Under the pieces are notes generated by a model. That model saw only the letters and a program-made list of their open reading frames with translations, made no database searches and was not told the origin of the DNA. The translations under genes were made by a program, and so were the position numbers. 64,000 nucleotides of DNA, from contig NZ_BBIW01000001.1 of the NCBI RefSeq assembly GCF_000732325.1, positions 728,376-792,375 on the forward strand, read 5' to 3'. Positions within the stretch are counted from its first letter, which is position 1, and each line of letters begins with the position of its first letter. Positions 18,684 to 26,387 of the stretch are shown piece after piece. This stretch comes from Paenibacillus sp. TCA20. Lineage in GTDB: Bacteria > Bacillota > Bacilli > Paenibacillales > Paenibacillaceae.

Positions 18684-19097
18684 CTAACGCTCCTCTCCCC
18701 TTGATCTCCATACGCCTCCTCTACATCGCTTAAATCCACTCTCTATGTAAAATAATTCATGCTGATCTGCAAAAGTTACAGTTACTATAGGTATTCGTGC
18801 AGCCTCTGCCGCATGCAGCAACGCCTGAACCAACTGCTTGCCCAGGCCCTGTCTCTGATATTCCGGATGGATCATGATATCCTCCATATAACCATGCTCG
18901 AGTCCTGTCCCGGTAATATAACCAAATCCAATAAGCCTTCCGTTCATATCTCGTGCACTTCCCCATAACAAACATCGCTCGAACAAAATCGGATAATCCT
19001 GCTCTCTCCTGTCCCATCCGACAGACTGCCGCAAATCAGGCACTTCATGATCTTGAATCGAATTATTAATTAAAATAGGAACTACAACAGAATCCAT
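18684..19097 (-). CDS. GNAT family N-acetyltransferase
   Basis: 137 residues with the acetyl-CoA-binding signature HPEYQRQGLGKQLVQALL (Q/RxxGxG/A) and the following helix; ESGFKRCRGG is the usual GNAT C-terminal motif. AAAGGAGGAGG before ATG 19097 sets the start; the longer reading to 19157 runs into the NUDIX gene. Lies between a NUDIX hydrolase and a membrane-anchored protein, probably in one transcript. Acceptor substrate unknown. Confidence 0.85.
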   Translation of the reverse strand: MDSVVVPILINNSIQDHEVPDLRQSVGWDRREQDYPILFERCLLWGSARDMNGRLIGFGYITGTGLEHGYMEDIMIHPEYQRQGLGKQLVQALLHAAEAARIPIVTVTFADQHELFYIESGFKRCRGGVWRSRGEER

Positions 19098-19123
19098 AAC
19101 TGCCTCCTCCTTTTTCGCTAATC

Positions 19124-19624
19124 CTAAAATATGAGGGGGTCCTTCAGTTCCGACCATTGCATTAGGGGTTTTCCCAGCTTATTTAGGGTAATCGTTCCCA
19201 CCATAATGTGCTGACTGGAAGGACTGGTGAGGTAGTGCTCCAGCATGAAGCTATTAATTCTGGACATGGTGAGGTTAAGCAGTTCCTTTTTCGGTACCCA
19301 GATCAGCTCTCCTTCATCACAAGCTGCTAGATCTACCATATCCGTTTTACCAAAGTACACATACTGGAGACGTATCTCACTATTCTTGATTCGATGTAAA
19401 ATATACTTCAGCTCTAAATCTATGATATCCTCGCTCTTGATGCCGGACTCCTCATACACTTCACGAATACACGCCTCTTTGGGATGAGACAGCTCCTCCG
19501 GTTCGAGATGGCCACCAAGTCCGGTCCAGAAGGCATCATCAGGAAGCCGGCTTCCTAATCTTTTTAGCATGAGCACTTTATCCTCGTTAAACAGGTACGC
19601 TGTTGCCATCTGCCGAACTTCCAT
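19124..19624 (-). CDS. NUDIX hydrolase
   Basis: 166 residues. The Nudix helix is recognisable as GGHLEPEELSHPKEACIREV followed by YEESGI, with two extra residues compared with the strict GX5EX7REUXEEXGU spacing. The catalytic REVxEE core is intact. Substrates of such MutT-like proteins are nucleoside diphosphates linked to another moiety; no specificity can be read. GAGGG precedes ATG 19624, and the stop is 26 bases from the GNAT start. Confidence 0.85.
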   Translation of the reverse strand: MEVRQMATAYLFNEDKVLMLKRLGSRLPDDAFWTGLGGHLEPEELSHPKEACIREVYEESGIKSEDIIDLELKYILHRIKNSEIRLQYVYFGKTDMVDLAACDEGELIWVPKKELLNLTMSRINSFMLEHYLTSPSSQHIMVGTITLNKLGKPLMQWSELKDPLIF

Positions 19625-19720
19625 AGATCATCCCTCTTTCATTGTTAGATCTGCTAATTACTTCATCACGGCTGAAATAGGCAAATAGAGCATCTACGTC
19701 GGCATAGCAAGCATCGAACC

Positions 19721-20041
19721 CTAGAAGAAAGTATTAATAAATCCTACTGTATTTACTTTATACACCGTACCATCTTCTAAGAGCTTATATTTCATCTCAC
19801 GCTTGTTGAAGATCATACCGCTAAAAGTAGACCCTGAACGGAGGACCATTTGTCCGTCTTTCACACAGCCAAGTCCATCCACGTAATTATATTGATCACA
19901 TGAAATACCGTGTTCCTCATGCAGCCAAGCATAATAATCTTCTTGTGTTGGGCAGGTATAAGCTAGAATAAGTAACAGCAATAGGACGGCAAAGATGACA
20001 TTCCTCGCTCGATTTGTTTTCACTTTGATTAGTTTATTCAT
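19721..20041 (-). CDS. Small membrane-anchored hypothetical protein, 106 residues
   Basis: One N-terminal transmembrane helix (NVIFAVLLLLLILAYTC) follows a short basic stretch. The 75-residue remainder is predicted extracellular and contains three Cys residues, one at the helix end and two in the 48-60 region (ISCDQYNYVDGLGC), which might form a disulfide. GAGGAG precedes ATG 20041. No family recognised. It is 25 bases downstream of a lipoprotein gene. Confidence 0.6.
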   Translation of the reverse strand: MNKLIKVKTNRARNVIFAVLLLLLILAYTCPTQEDYYAWLHEEHGISCDQYNYVDGLGCVKDGQMVLRSGSTFSGMIFNKREMKYKLLEDGTVYKVNTVGFINTFF

Positions 20042-20066
20042 GGTGACTTCGCTCCTCGATGTGGTA

Positions 20067-20513
20067 TCATTCTATTTCATTATAGATTAGTCTTGCTAGT
20101 TCTGCATAAGCATCTTCCGGAATTTCATAAGCAGCATACTGTTCTCCAAGTCTAACGAGCAGTCCTCTTGCTACTTCTCCATTGACGACATTCAGATGAT
20201 AAAGTTCTGATGTGCCGTCGGAATAAGTAATGTTCATTTCAAACATGGGACTATAATCGAGCATCCCGAGCCTTTCCTGCGCCTGGTTAATCGCCTGAAC
20301 AAATTGCTCTACTTCGTCCTTGTCCACTATGGTTTGTAAGGTAAAAGGTTTGTCTCCAGGACTGAAATAGGAATCTATACTCTCCAATTGAATGGATACA
20401 GCCCCTTCATTAACAATATCACTCTCAATTTTTTTCTTCTCCTCTGTACATCCTGCCGCGATAAATATGACAAGACTCATTGTACATAGCACAAGCCATT
20501 TCCTAATCTTCAA
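20067..20513 (-). CDS. Predicted lipoprotein, 148 residues
   Basis: The TTG start at 20513 follows GGGAGGG. The signal is MKIRKWLVLCTMSLVIFIAAGC with lipobox AAGC. The mature part has a regular two-layer pattern with KPFTLQTIVDKDEVEQFVQA and YHLNVVNGEVARGLLVRLG, perhaps a small alpha/beta domain common in Paenibacillus lipoproteins. Function unknown. It probably forms a transcript with the 106-residue membrane protein. Confidence 0.7.
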   Translation of the reverse strand: MKIRKWLVLCTMSLVIFIAAGCTEEKKKIESDIVNEGAVSIQLESIDSYFSPGDKPFTLQTIVDKDEVEQFVQAINQAQERLGMLDYSPMFEMNITYSDGTSELYHLNVVNGEVARGLLVRLGEQYAAYEIPEDAYAELARLIYNEIE

Positions 20514-20571
20514 AATTCTGCCCTCCCGATGATGATATAGTATAGACGCTTGCTATATGAGGAGAGTTGCG

Positions 20572-20641
20572 AAAAAAAAGCTCAACCCGCTTCTAGAGTT
20601 CTTCGTACGAAACCCGCAGCGTTTTGAGCTATCCCTTTTTT
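20572..20641. terminator. Bidirectional terminator between RDD and lipoprotein genes
   Basis: AGCTCAA and TTGAGCT (with GC/GC inside) bracket a loop that itself holds the palindrome TTCGTACGAA. An A-run lies on the left and a T-run on the right. It directly follows the RDD stop codon at 20641. Confidence 0.65.
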
Positions 20642-21042
20642 TAGTTGCGTACGACTTCGGTTCCTGCAATAAAATCATGAAGGGAGCGCTTATCCTCTCG
20701 GATCGCTACCATCAGTGCACTGACAATCGTTCCGATTCCAAACGTAATTGCATAAACCAGACCGGCAACAACGTCTCGCAGCAGCATCGTGCCAATCCCG
20801 GGAGGTCCTTTGTCCGATACCTTGCGAATCTTAATTCCGCAAATGTATTTCCCTATGGTATACCCTCTCCAAAATACAGGCAGAAGCAAGGAATACAGAA
20901 AGCTAACCGTATCATTCAGCCAATTCTCTTCTACGTTCCCAACAATGAAAGAGGTCACAAATGCCAAAGGAATACCCACAATAATTGCATCTAGCAAAAT
21001 AGCTCCAAAGCGAATCCAAAACCCAGCCGGTTCGTTTACCAT
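20641..21042 (-). CDS. RDD family membrane protein
   Basis: About 133 residues with three hydrophobic segments. The family-defining Arg and Asp residues are in GFWIRFGAILLDAIIV (helix 1) and REDKRSLHDFIAGTEVV (C-terminus). RDD proteins are poorly characterised; some act as Na+/H+ antiporters. ATG 21042 (MVNEPAG) has GGAG 8 bases upstream, whereas the in-frame ATG at 21093 has no site. Its terminator is at 20572-20641. Confidence 0.85.
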   Translation of the reverse strand: MVNEPAGFWIRFGAILLDAIIVGIPLAFVTSFIVGNVEENWLNDTVSFLYSLLLPVFWRGYTIGKYICGIKIRKVSDKGPPGIGTMLLRDVVAGLVYAITFGIGTIVSALMVAIREDKRSLHDFIAGTEVVRN

Positions 21043-21141
21043 GCCATCACTCCATTCGTAAGCATCTTCTAAGATTGTATTCAGAATGATCATTCTTAAT
21101 TTACAATAACGATGCGACAGGGGGATAAGTTTCGTTTAAAT

Positions 21142-21175
21142 AAAAAAAGCATCATCTGGGTCAGATGAGCTTTTC
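21142..21175 (-). terminator. Terminator of the YcxB-like gene
   Basis: On the minus strand AGCTCATCTG pairs with CAGATGATGCT (one bulge) around a short loop and is followed by seven T residues, 24 bases after the stop at 21199. Confidence 0.75.
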
Positions 21176-21198
21176 TCAAAATGATGGAGTGATCATTG

Positions 21199-21699
21199 TT
21201 AACCCCAACGACGGTTGGCGTACTTCTCCACTAATTGTCTAAATTCCGTTTGCTGCGCAGTGTTAGCAAATCCTCTTTTCGGAACACCAATGCCCTGCGA
21301 ATCATTCACAAACACATAGAAGTATTGAGGATCTTCACGAAGATGCGCTACCTTGCTCCATGGGTAATTCGTTTGGTTAATCGAGGTTGTTTCGGTAAAG
21401 CCCTGTTCATTTACTTCAATCGTATGCTCACCGATCAGGCCTTTGTTCGTCTTCACATGTCGCTGCACCTTTAGCTTCACAGAAAAAACAACATAGAGAT
21501 CCGCAAGTATCCCAATAAGCAGACCTAGTATAATCGAGACCTCCCAAGATCTGCCGAGCACTTTTAATGCAGCGCACATCAGGATTGGCAATAGGATCAT
21601 GACCAGGAGGATCATATTCTTAAATTGTGGCATATGGAACATCACATACTTATTCAGCTTCCAATAATCGTCCTTTGTAAAATCTATACTCATCTTCAT
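21199..21699 (-). CDS. YcxB family protein
   Basis: 166 residues with two adjacent transmembrane helices (about 30-75: LLVMILLPILMCAALKVL and VSIILGLLIGILADLYVVF). The YcxB-like C-terminal domain follows (IEVNEQGFTETTSINQTNYPWSKV and FYVFVNDSQGIGVPKRGF), as in B. subtilis YcxB. The cytosolic domain probably is a small beta-barrel of PH-like type. GAGGAG before ATG 21699. Role unknown in the family. Confidence 0.8.
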   Translation of the reverse strand: MKMSIDFTKDDYWKLNKYVMFHMPQFKNMILLVMILLPILMCAALKVLGRSWEVSIILGLLIGILADLYVVFSVKLKVQRHVKTNKGLIGEHTIEVNEQGFTETTSINQTNYPWSKVAHLREDPQYFYVFVNDSQGIGVPKRGFANTAQQTEFRQLVEKYANRRWG

Positions 21700-21843
21700 C
21701 TACAGTACTCCTCTTGTCATTGAAGCGTAAAAACATAGTTAAGATTATAGATATCGTTAAATTTTTTGTCCAGTAAATCTATATTATTTCGTATGAAAGC
21801 AAGCAAATAAGACGGATATTGTTCTATATTAAATACCATTTTC

Positions 21844-22481
21844 TTACCCTTCCGGCAGAATCACTCTTGAAACATCATGTGTTTTGTTATATTCTTCAAG
21901 ATCATCAATTTCATTTTGAAGATTGTTAAAGTTGAAACTGTACGTTCCCGTACCATTTTCAATGATCCCATTTGACTGAGTATCGACACTGAATTTTCCT
22001 TGGGTTAGTCCGACTACATAATATCCAAAGTAATCTTTATCCGGTAAAGATCCTTTATTATGACTCAGAAATACAACGACTTCTTCTCCGATGTCAAACG
22101 TAAGGGGGTCCTTCATTCACTACGTAAATCATATCATCAGTCTCCCCGCCACTTGCCCGCACTTCTACCGTTTCAGCAGGCTCTCCCTTATATACCGTTT
22201 CCACCTGAATGAAAGTATCCGTGGCAGGATGTCCTTTAAAATCTTTTTGTACTTCCTGAGAAAGGACCGTTCCAAAGATAATCACATCGGAGTCATTAAC
22301 AAGCTGATTCTTTTCTAAAAAAAGGCAATAGTTCCTGAGCATGCAAAACTGTTTTACTATGCTGATCCGAATTAACTTCACTTTGTTCGTGCTGTGATGC
22401 CGAGTCGGTTGCGTTGCTTGTACAAGCTGTCATGATGAGAAGAAAAACAAAGATGAAAATAATGGGTATGGACTTGTACAT
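21844..22481 (-). pseudogene. Lipoprotein gene with two single-base homopolymer insertions
   Basis: A lipoprotein start (MYKSIPIIFIFVFLLIMTAC, lipobox MTAC, GGGGG before ATG 22481) runs into a stop after the A7 run at 22317-22323. One A fewer joins it to the middle segment (EKNQLVNDSDVIIFGTVLSQ). That segment ends after the G5 run at 22104-22108, and one G fewer joins it to the last segment (LTFDIGEEVVVFLSHNKG to 21844). Corrected, it is one exported protein of about 210 residues with a beta-rich domain. Two +1 changes, both in homopolymers, suggest a degenerating gene or sequencing error. Confidence 0.75.
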
Positions 22482-22777
22482 AATGATCATCCCCCTTTTA
22501 ATCCTATCTATAAAAATTAACGCAATAAAATTTAGAAAAGTTGCTTTCTTTCAAGAAACATCGCTCTTTCAACTATTGGTACGTCAGTTCTGAATTTAGT
22601 AACCTATATAAAAAAGCTCACACCGAGTTATTGAGGATTAGTGTCACCACCAACACCGACAATAAGAATTCAGCATGAGCTTACAGCTCTTAGGCATAAT
22701 TGATCCAAGCAAGAGTATACCTGCACTAGCACTTAAAAGGGAAATATGTAGAAATGAATAGACCATTTCTTATTTGA

Positions 22778-22963
22778 TCATTGGTCTATAGAGTCCTGAC
22801 GAGGTGCTCGCAATTCTTCATCTCTTTTTCTCAGATATTCATTCATCTCTCTTAATTCTCTTAAGATGAGCTTGTTATATTTGGTGTTCTTGGAATCATC
22901 AATTGCCAGCTTAATGATAAAAAAAGTAATAATCAACCCTATAATCGAAATAATAATACTCAA
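22778..22963 (-). CDS. Small membrane protein, 61 residues
   Basis: One transmembrane helix (MSIIISIIGLIITFFIIKLA) followed by a charged amphipathic helix (KLILRELREMNEYLRKRDEEL) that may be a coiled coil in the cytosol. The layout resembles the 40-residue protein at 7898-8020. It lies just downstream of a membrane-anchored protein gene. The 296 bp beyond it (22482-22777) hold nothing I can name. Confidence 0.55.
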   Translation of the reverse strand: MSIIISIIGLIITFFIIKLAIDDSKNTKYNKLILRELREMNEYLRKRDEELRAPRQDSIDQ

Positions 22964-22990
22964 CTTAATCCCCTTTCCTTGGTACCCTTG

Positions 22991-23473
22991 TTACTTTCGA
23001 TCACTTGGCATTGTACTTTTGAGCTTTTCCCAAGCTTCAGTGGGCCCAAATGCATATCCATCCATTATACTGTATTTGGTATCAAAATCATCGGATTTAA
23101 TCCATATCGTGCTGAAATCCTTCGAAATATGAATGGCCCCTGCCGTCCGTGGCACTTTGTCTTCACCCCATTGCACTATGTGATGAATATAATCCGTACC
23201 ATCCAGGTCTGCCGTGATGGGATATGTCAAATCCTGATCTACTGTGACACTGCCGACAATTCGATGCTCGCCGGAGAGCCGTTTATATCGCACACCTTCT
23301 ATATGTATCGTTGTATTCTGCTTATATGAATCTTCTGTGGAATATATTACGCTATCGAATGTCCGCTCAAACGGAGTCCCGCGATGATACAGGACAAGGC
23401 CAAGGATAATTAAGGCAAGACAGGCGAAGATAACATATTTCTTATGTGGGGTGAGTTGATTTGCAGTAGAAAT
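22991..23473 (-). CDS. Membrane-anchored hypothetical protein, 160 residues, probable ATT start
   Basis: The open frame from 23473 encodes a short hydrophilic N-terminus, one transmembrane helix (YVIFACLALIILGLVLY) and an extracytoplasmic beta-rich domain of about 125 residues. There is no ATG, GTG or TTG near the proper N-terminus. ATT 23471-23473 sits 7 bases after GAGGAGG, directly behind the stop of the MBL gene. The next standard start is GTG 23293, which would delete the membrane helix. No family recognised. Co-transcribed with the MBL gene. Confidence 0.65.
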   Translation of the reverse strand: MSTANQLTPHKKYVIFACLALIILGLVLYHRGTPFERTFDSVIYSTEDSYKQNTTIHIEGVRYKRLSGEHRIVGSVTVDQDLTYPITADLDGTDYIHHIVQWGEDKVPRTAGAIHISKDFSTIWIKSDDFDTKYSIMDGYAFGPTEAWEKLKSTMPSDRK

Positions 23474-23488
23474 GTTGGCCCCTCCTCT

Positions 23489-24271
23489 TTAGAACTGCAC
23501 ACTAAAACGTCCAAAATGATGTACCCCGGTTCCGAATTTAACAAGATCGTTCTCTTTCATGTACGTTGTCGCTCTCTTTACTTCCTCTAAAATGCTAGGG
23601 TCAAGTCCTAATGTATTATGAGAACCATACACCATCTTGACACCTGGAATCTCTGCAATTCGTTCTAAGGATTGAACTAAATCAACTGGGCTTGTTGAAG
23701 GGTAAAAAGCATATACAGGGGTCTCATCATAGAGCAGATCACCGGTAAACAAATACCCGTTAGCCTCATCAAATACAGAGATGTGACCTGGAGAATGACC
23801 TGGCGTATGATATATGACTATTTTTCTGTTACCTAGCTCGATGATATCCCCATCTTCTAACAGACCTGATGGCTGTCCTTGAAAGGGTCTATATGTACTC
23901 GGATTAAAGGCAGATGGTGTGGGGAGTGTAATGTTTCTGCTCATATCCTTTCTAATCTGCTCGATGGTTAAGCCTTGAATTCCGTTTATTAACCAGTCTT
24001 CATCGGCGGGATGGACGTAGATTCGTTCAAATTCCCCATGACTTCCAATATGATCTGCATGGACATGTGTTGTAATGACATCCAGAGGTAAAGTCGTCAA
24101 CTGGTCGGTTACTCTCCTCATATTATCGATGCCAAGACCTGTATCAATCAGTGCGGCCCGCTCTTCCCCCAATAATAGAAAAGAATGCACCTTCTCCCAA
24201 TGTCCGTATTCACTGATTGCATAGGTACGATTGTCAATGCTCTGTACTGTAAACCATTCATCCTTAATCAT
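23489..24271 (-). CDS. MBL-fold metallo-hydrolase
   Basis: About 260 residues of the metallo-beta-lactamase fold: THVHADHIG (residues 68-75, HxHxDH), YHTPGHSPGHIS, FTGDLLY and the late His in YGSHNT form the dinuclear zinc site. Members include thioesterases, lactonases and glyoxalase II-like enzymes, so the substrate is open. AAGGAGG lies 7 bases before ATG 24271. A reading to 24331 would run into the repeat element at 24289-24374. Followed after 15 bases by a membrane-anchored protein. Confidence 0.85.
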   Translation of the reverse strand: MIKDEWFTVQSIDNRTYAISEYGHWEKVHSFLLLGEERAALIDTGLGIDNMRRVTDQLTTLPLDVITTHVHADHIGSHGEFERIYVHPADEDWLINGIQGLTIEQIRKDMSRNITLPTPSAFNPSTYRPFQGQPSGLLEDGDIIELGNRKIVIYHTPGHSPGHISVFDEANGYLFTGDLLYDETPVYAFYPSTSPVDLVQSLERIAEIPGVKMVYGSHNTLGLDPSILEEVKRATTYMKENDLVKFGTGVHHFGRFSVQF

Positions 24272-24288
24272 CGTAGAAGCCTCCTTAT

Positions 24289-24374
24289 AAAAATAAACAC
24301 CCGTACTTAATGTAAAAAGAACAGCTACCAACTGGCAACTGCTCCTGACTGATTTAACTAACGTTTGCCATTAG
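24289..24374 (-). repeat. Cassette-associated element, full type (R1), degenerate left site
   Basis: In plus orientation: CACCCGTACTTAATG (decayed version of CTGCCCGTTAGCTTAATG), an A-run, a hairpin CAGCTACCAACTGGC/ACTGCTC, then AACTAACGTTTGCCATTAG. Same layout as the copies at 26051 and 29816. It follows the 3' end of the GNAT gene at 24441. Confidence 0.6.
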
Positions 24375-24440
24375 ATGAACAAAGGCATCCATCCTTTTCG
24401 CCAGCTGCCTTCGTGAAATCTATCTCATAAATAAATCTCT

Positions 24441-25004
24441 TCAGTATTGAAATTCCTCTTTCAATAACCCCAGCACAACAGTATCATAGTACTTTCCATC
24501 TACAAAAGAATGGTTCCGCATCCGTCCCTCGACAACGAAACCGCATTTTTCATAGGAACGAATAGCTCGCTCGTTTCCACTCCAAGTATCAAGCTGCACA
24601 CGGTTTAAGTTCATCGTTTGAAATAAATAATGGATCAGTGTCTTAAGAGCATCAGATCCAAATCCTTTGCTCCAATACTCTTTATCGCCAATTCCCATTC
24701 CAATCGTGCACCGCCGTGCAACAATATTCATTTCACGGTAGACAATGAAACCAATATGCTTTGGATCTTCCTCCTGCGTATAAATGGAAAATTCACCTTT
24801 TTCCCGTCGATCAAGTGTTCTAATTTCCTTTTCATACGTGGACTCAATCTGGTCCAAGGTAACATGACTATATCGGAATAAGTCCGTGCCTGCACTCATT
24901 TTCGCAAATTCTTCATCGTTTCGCCATTCGAACGTCCTTTTAAAATCCTCTAACGAAACAGGGCGTAGCTGGACTTTTCTTCCTGTAATCAAGAGTGTGA
25001 TCAT
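24441..25004 (-). CDS. GNAT acetyltransferase (RimJ/RimL type)
   Basis: 187 residues. The RimJ/RimL-like features are LRPVSLEDFKRTFEWRND at the start, IGIGDKEYWSKGFGSDALKT-type acetyl-CoA loop near 105-125, and NERAIRSYEKCGFVVEG near 145-160. Such enzymes acetylate ribosomal proteins, antibiotics or small amines; substrate unknown. First gene of the cassette-like region, with a full-type repeat element 67 bp beyond its stop. The start may be ATG 25004 or the TTG four codons later. Confidence 0.85.
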   Translation of the reverse strand: MITLLITGRKVQLRPVSLEDFKRTFEWRNDEEFAKMSAGTDLFRYSHVTLDQIESTYEKEIRTLDRREKGEFSIYTQEEDPKHIGFIVYREMNIVARRCTIGMGIGDKEYWSKGFGSDALKTLIHYLFQTMNLNRVQLDTWSGNERAIRSYEKCGFVVEGRMRNHSFVDGKYYDTVVLGLLKEEFQY

Positions 25005-25104
25005 CCTTCCAATTGTTTTTTTAAGTCTTGTAGCAAAATCAATAAAATAAGTACCTAACGATTATATCAAAAGTAATTCTTGATTATGGGGAGAGTTCTA
25101 ATAT

Positions 25105-25122
25105 AATTAACCTGCCCATTCG
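25105..25122 (-). repeat. Cassette-associated simple site, degenerate
   Basis: AATTAACCTGCCCATTCG resembles CTAACCTGCCCGTTAG with two changes in the right arm. It begins two bases after the cupin stop codon on the minus strand. Confidence 0.45.
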
Positions 25123-25124
25123 TA

Positions 25125-25472
25125 TTATAGACTTTCTGCTGTTTTGCCAGATATATCGTTAGAGGATTTTTCAAAACATAAATTAACCGTTCTTTCATTA
25201 GACCTAGTACGATGCATAACATTACGTGGAATAGTGAAAACTTCTCCAGGTTTGAGTGATATCGTCCTATCTTCCAAATCAATCAAAAGTTCTCCTTCAA
25301 GAACCATGAACAACTCATCACAATCTTCATGCTTATGCCAATGATATTCACCATTAATAACCGCAATACGTAGGACATGATCATTTACTTCATTCACAAT
25401 CCAGTTTCTATATTCGGATATCTCCTTAGTAATGTCATATAAATTAATCTTTTCAAAATGTCCTTCTTTCAT
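25125..25472 (-). CDS. Cupin-domain protein, 115 residues
   Basis: A single cupin barrel. Motif 1 is YHWHKHEDCDELFMVLEGE (two His, Asp/Glu positions) and motif 2 is LKPGEVFTIPRNVMHRTRS, with metal ligands His, His, Glu and His retained. Small cupins of this kind bind sugars or act as isomerases or sensors; role unknown. AAGGGG precedes ATG 25472. It sits alone between two cassette-type sites. Confidence 0.8.
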   Translation of the reverse strand: MKEGHFEKINLYDITKEISEYRNWIVNEVNDHVLRIAVINGEYHWHKHEDCDELFMVLEGELLIDLEDRTISLKPGEVFTIPRNVMHRTRSNERTVNLCFEKSSNDISGKTAESL

Positions 25473-25570
25473 TTCTTAAGACCCCTTTTTCTACGAATGT
25501 GATGTTGTATATTATATGGATGACTTAGAATTGAGCAGCCAATTTATAGGGATTGTTTTCTCTATTCATT

Positions 25571-25590
25571 GAATTTACGTTTCCTGTTAG
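25571..25590 (-). repeat. Cassette-associated simple site, degenerate
   Basis: GAATTTACGTTTCCTGTTAG matches AACTAACGTTTCCCGTTAG of the right-hand site type with three changes. It lies 95 bp upstream of the cupin start, between the cupin and the broken GNAT gene. Confidence 0.5.
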
Positions 25591-25703
25591 ATTATTCCTG
25601 CTGAATACAGGAGACGCTGGCGAATGCTCTATCAGGTTACATTCAAGATAATGTCCTTTAGTTCAATCAGAGTCTTGATTCCGCGCTCCCGCTTTGTGAT
25701 CAG

Positions 25704-25977
25704 TTAGCGAGTTCTTCTATTCATAAAACGTTCAGTATTTCTCATAAATCCATACTTTTCGTAAAGCCCATGACCGTCTAACGTACCGAGTAAGCCCATC
25801 ATACCTTCAAATTCTTCGGTTATAACTTCAATTAATTTCTTCCCTAGTCCCCTACCTCTATATTATTCATTTATGAAAACATCACATAAATTAATAAACC
25901 GTTGCCCAATCAGTAATGATACGTGCAAAACCAATTTGTCTGTCTCTTATTAGAAATTCGTCATACGTTAGTTCCAT
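25704..25977 (-). pseudogene. GNAT acetyltransferase remnant
   Basis: Reading from ATG 25977 gives MELTYDEFLIRDRQIGFARI then ITDWATV, a typical GNAT beta-strand pair. A frameshift near 25890 leads to FINLCDVFINE, then an in-frame TAA, then YRGRGLGKKLIEVITEEFE (the acetyl-CoA loop) and GHGLYEKYGFM to the end. At least one frameshift and one nonsense codon make it non-functional, and the N-terminus is missing. The final TAA lies inside a GTTAG core (25703-25707), as in other cassettes here. Confidence 0.8.
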
Positions 25978-26050
25978 ATAAGCACCCCACTCTCTCAAGT
26001 AAATACTATTTTCTCCAAGAGATTTACAAGTCCTTCCTAAATTTCGTGCT

Positions 26051-26140
26051 CAACCAAACTGCCAGTTTGCTTAATGAAAAAGAGCAGCTGCCAATCGGCA
26101 ATCTGCTCTATACTGTTTTTAAACTAACGTTTCCCGTTAG
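26051..26140 (-). repeat. Cassette-associated element, full type (R2)
   Basis: Layout in plus orientation: CAACCAAACTGCCAGTTTGC, then TTAATGAAAA, a hairpin GAGCAGCTGCC-AATC-GGCAATCTGCTC, a T-rich spacer, then AAACTAACGTTTCCCGTTAG. Both outer sites are inverted repeats. The IS110 element begins directly after the final GTTAG. Confidence 0.75.
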
Positions 26141-26179
26141 CCACCCATGCCCCTCCCGGGGCACCACAGAATAATGAAA

Positions 26180-26387
26180 ATTTTATGGATACGTTCTATA
26201 CTATTCTTACGGCTGGCGAGGGAGGTCGATAAACTATGGTGTCCTGAACCCTTCCGTTAGTCTGACCCCAGCGACCTCGGTGCACCATTGAATGTCGCTC
26301 CTGTTTAGGAAGCACGCAGGGTAGATTAACCCTTTTTGGTTGTTGCACCAGCCCCCAATTTCACTTTGCCGTAGAAAGGTGATTGTC
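26180..26387 (+). ncRNA. Candidate IS110 bridge RNA region
   Basis: The long non-coding segment ahead of an IS110-type transposase is where bridge RNAs with target- and donor-binding loops are encoded. Here it is GC-rich, and GAGGTCG (26222-26228) can pair with CGACCTC (26272-26278) around a 43-base loop. The loop contains CCGTTAG (26264-26270), matching the insertion-site core. No computed fold is available, so this is position plus pattern. Confidence 0.45.

Noticed and set aside
25067..25282. Minus-strand frame overlapping the cupin gene
   Set aside because: It is out-of-frame to a clear cupin with intact metal motifs and a proper ribosome site.
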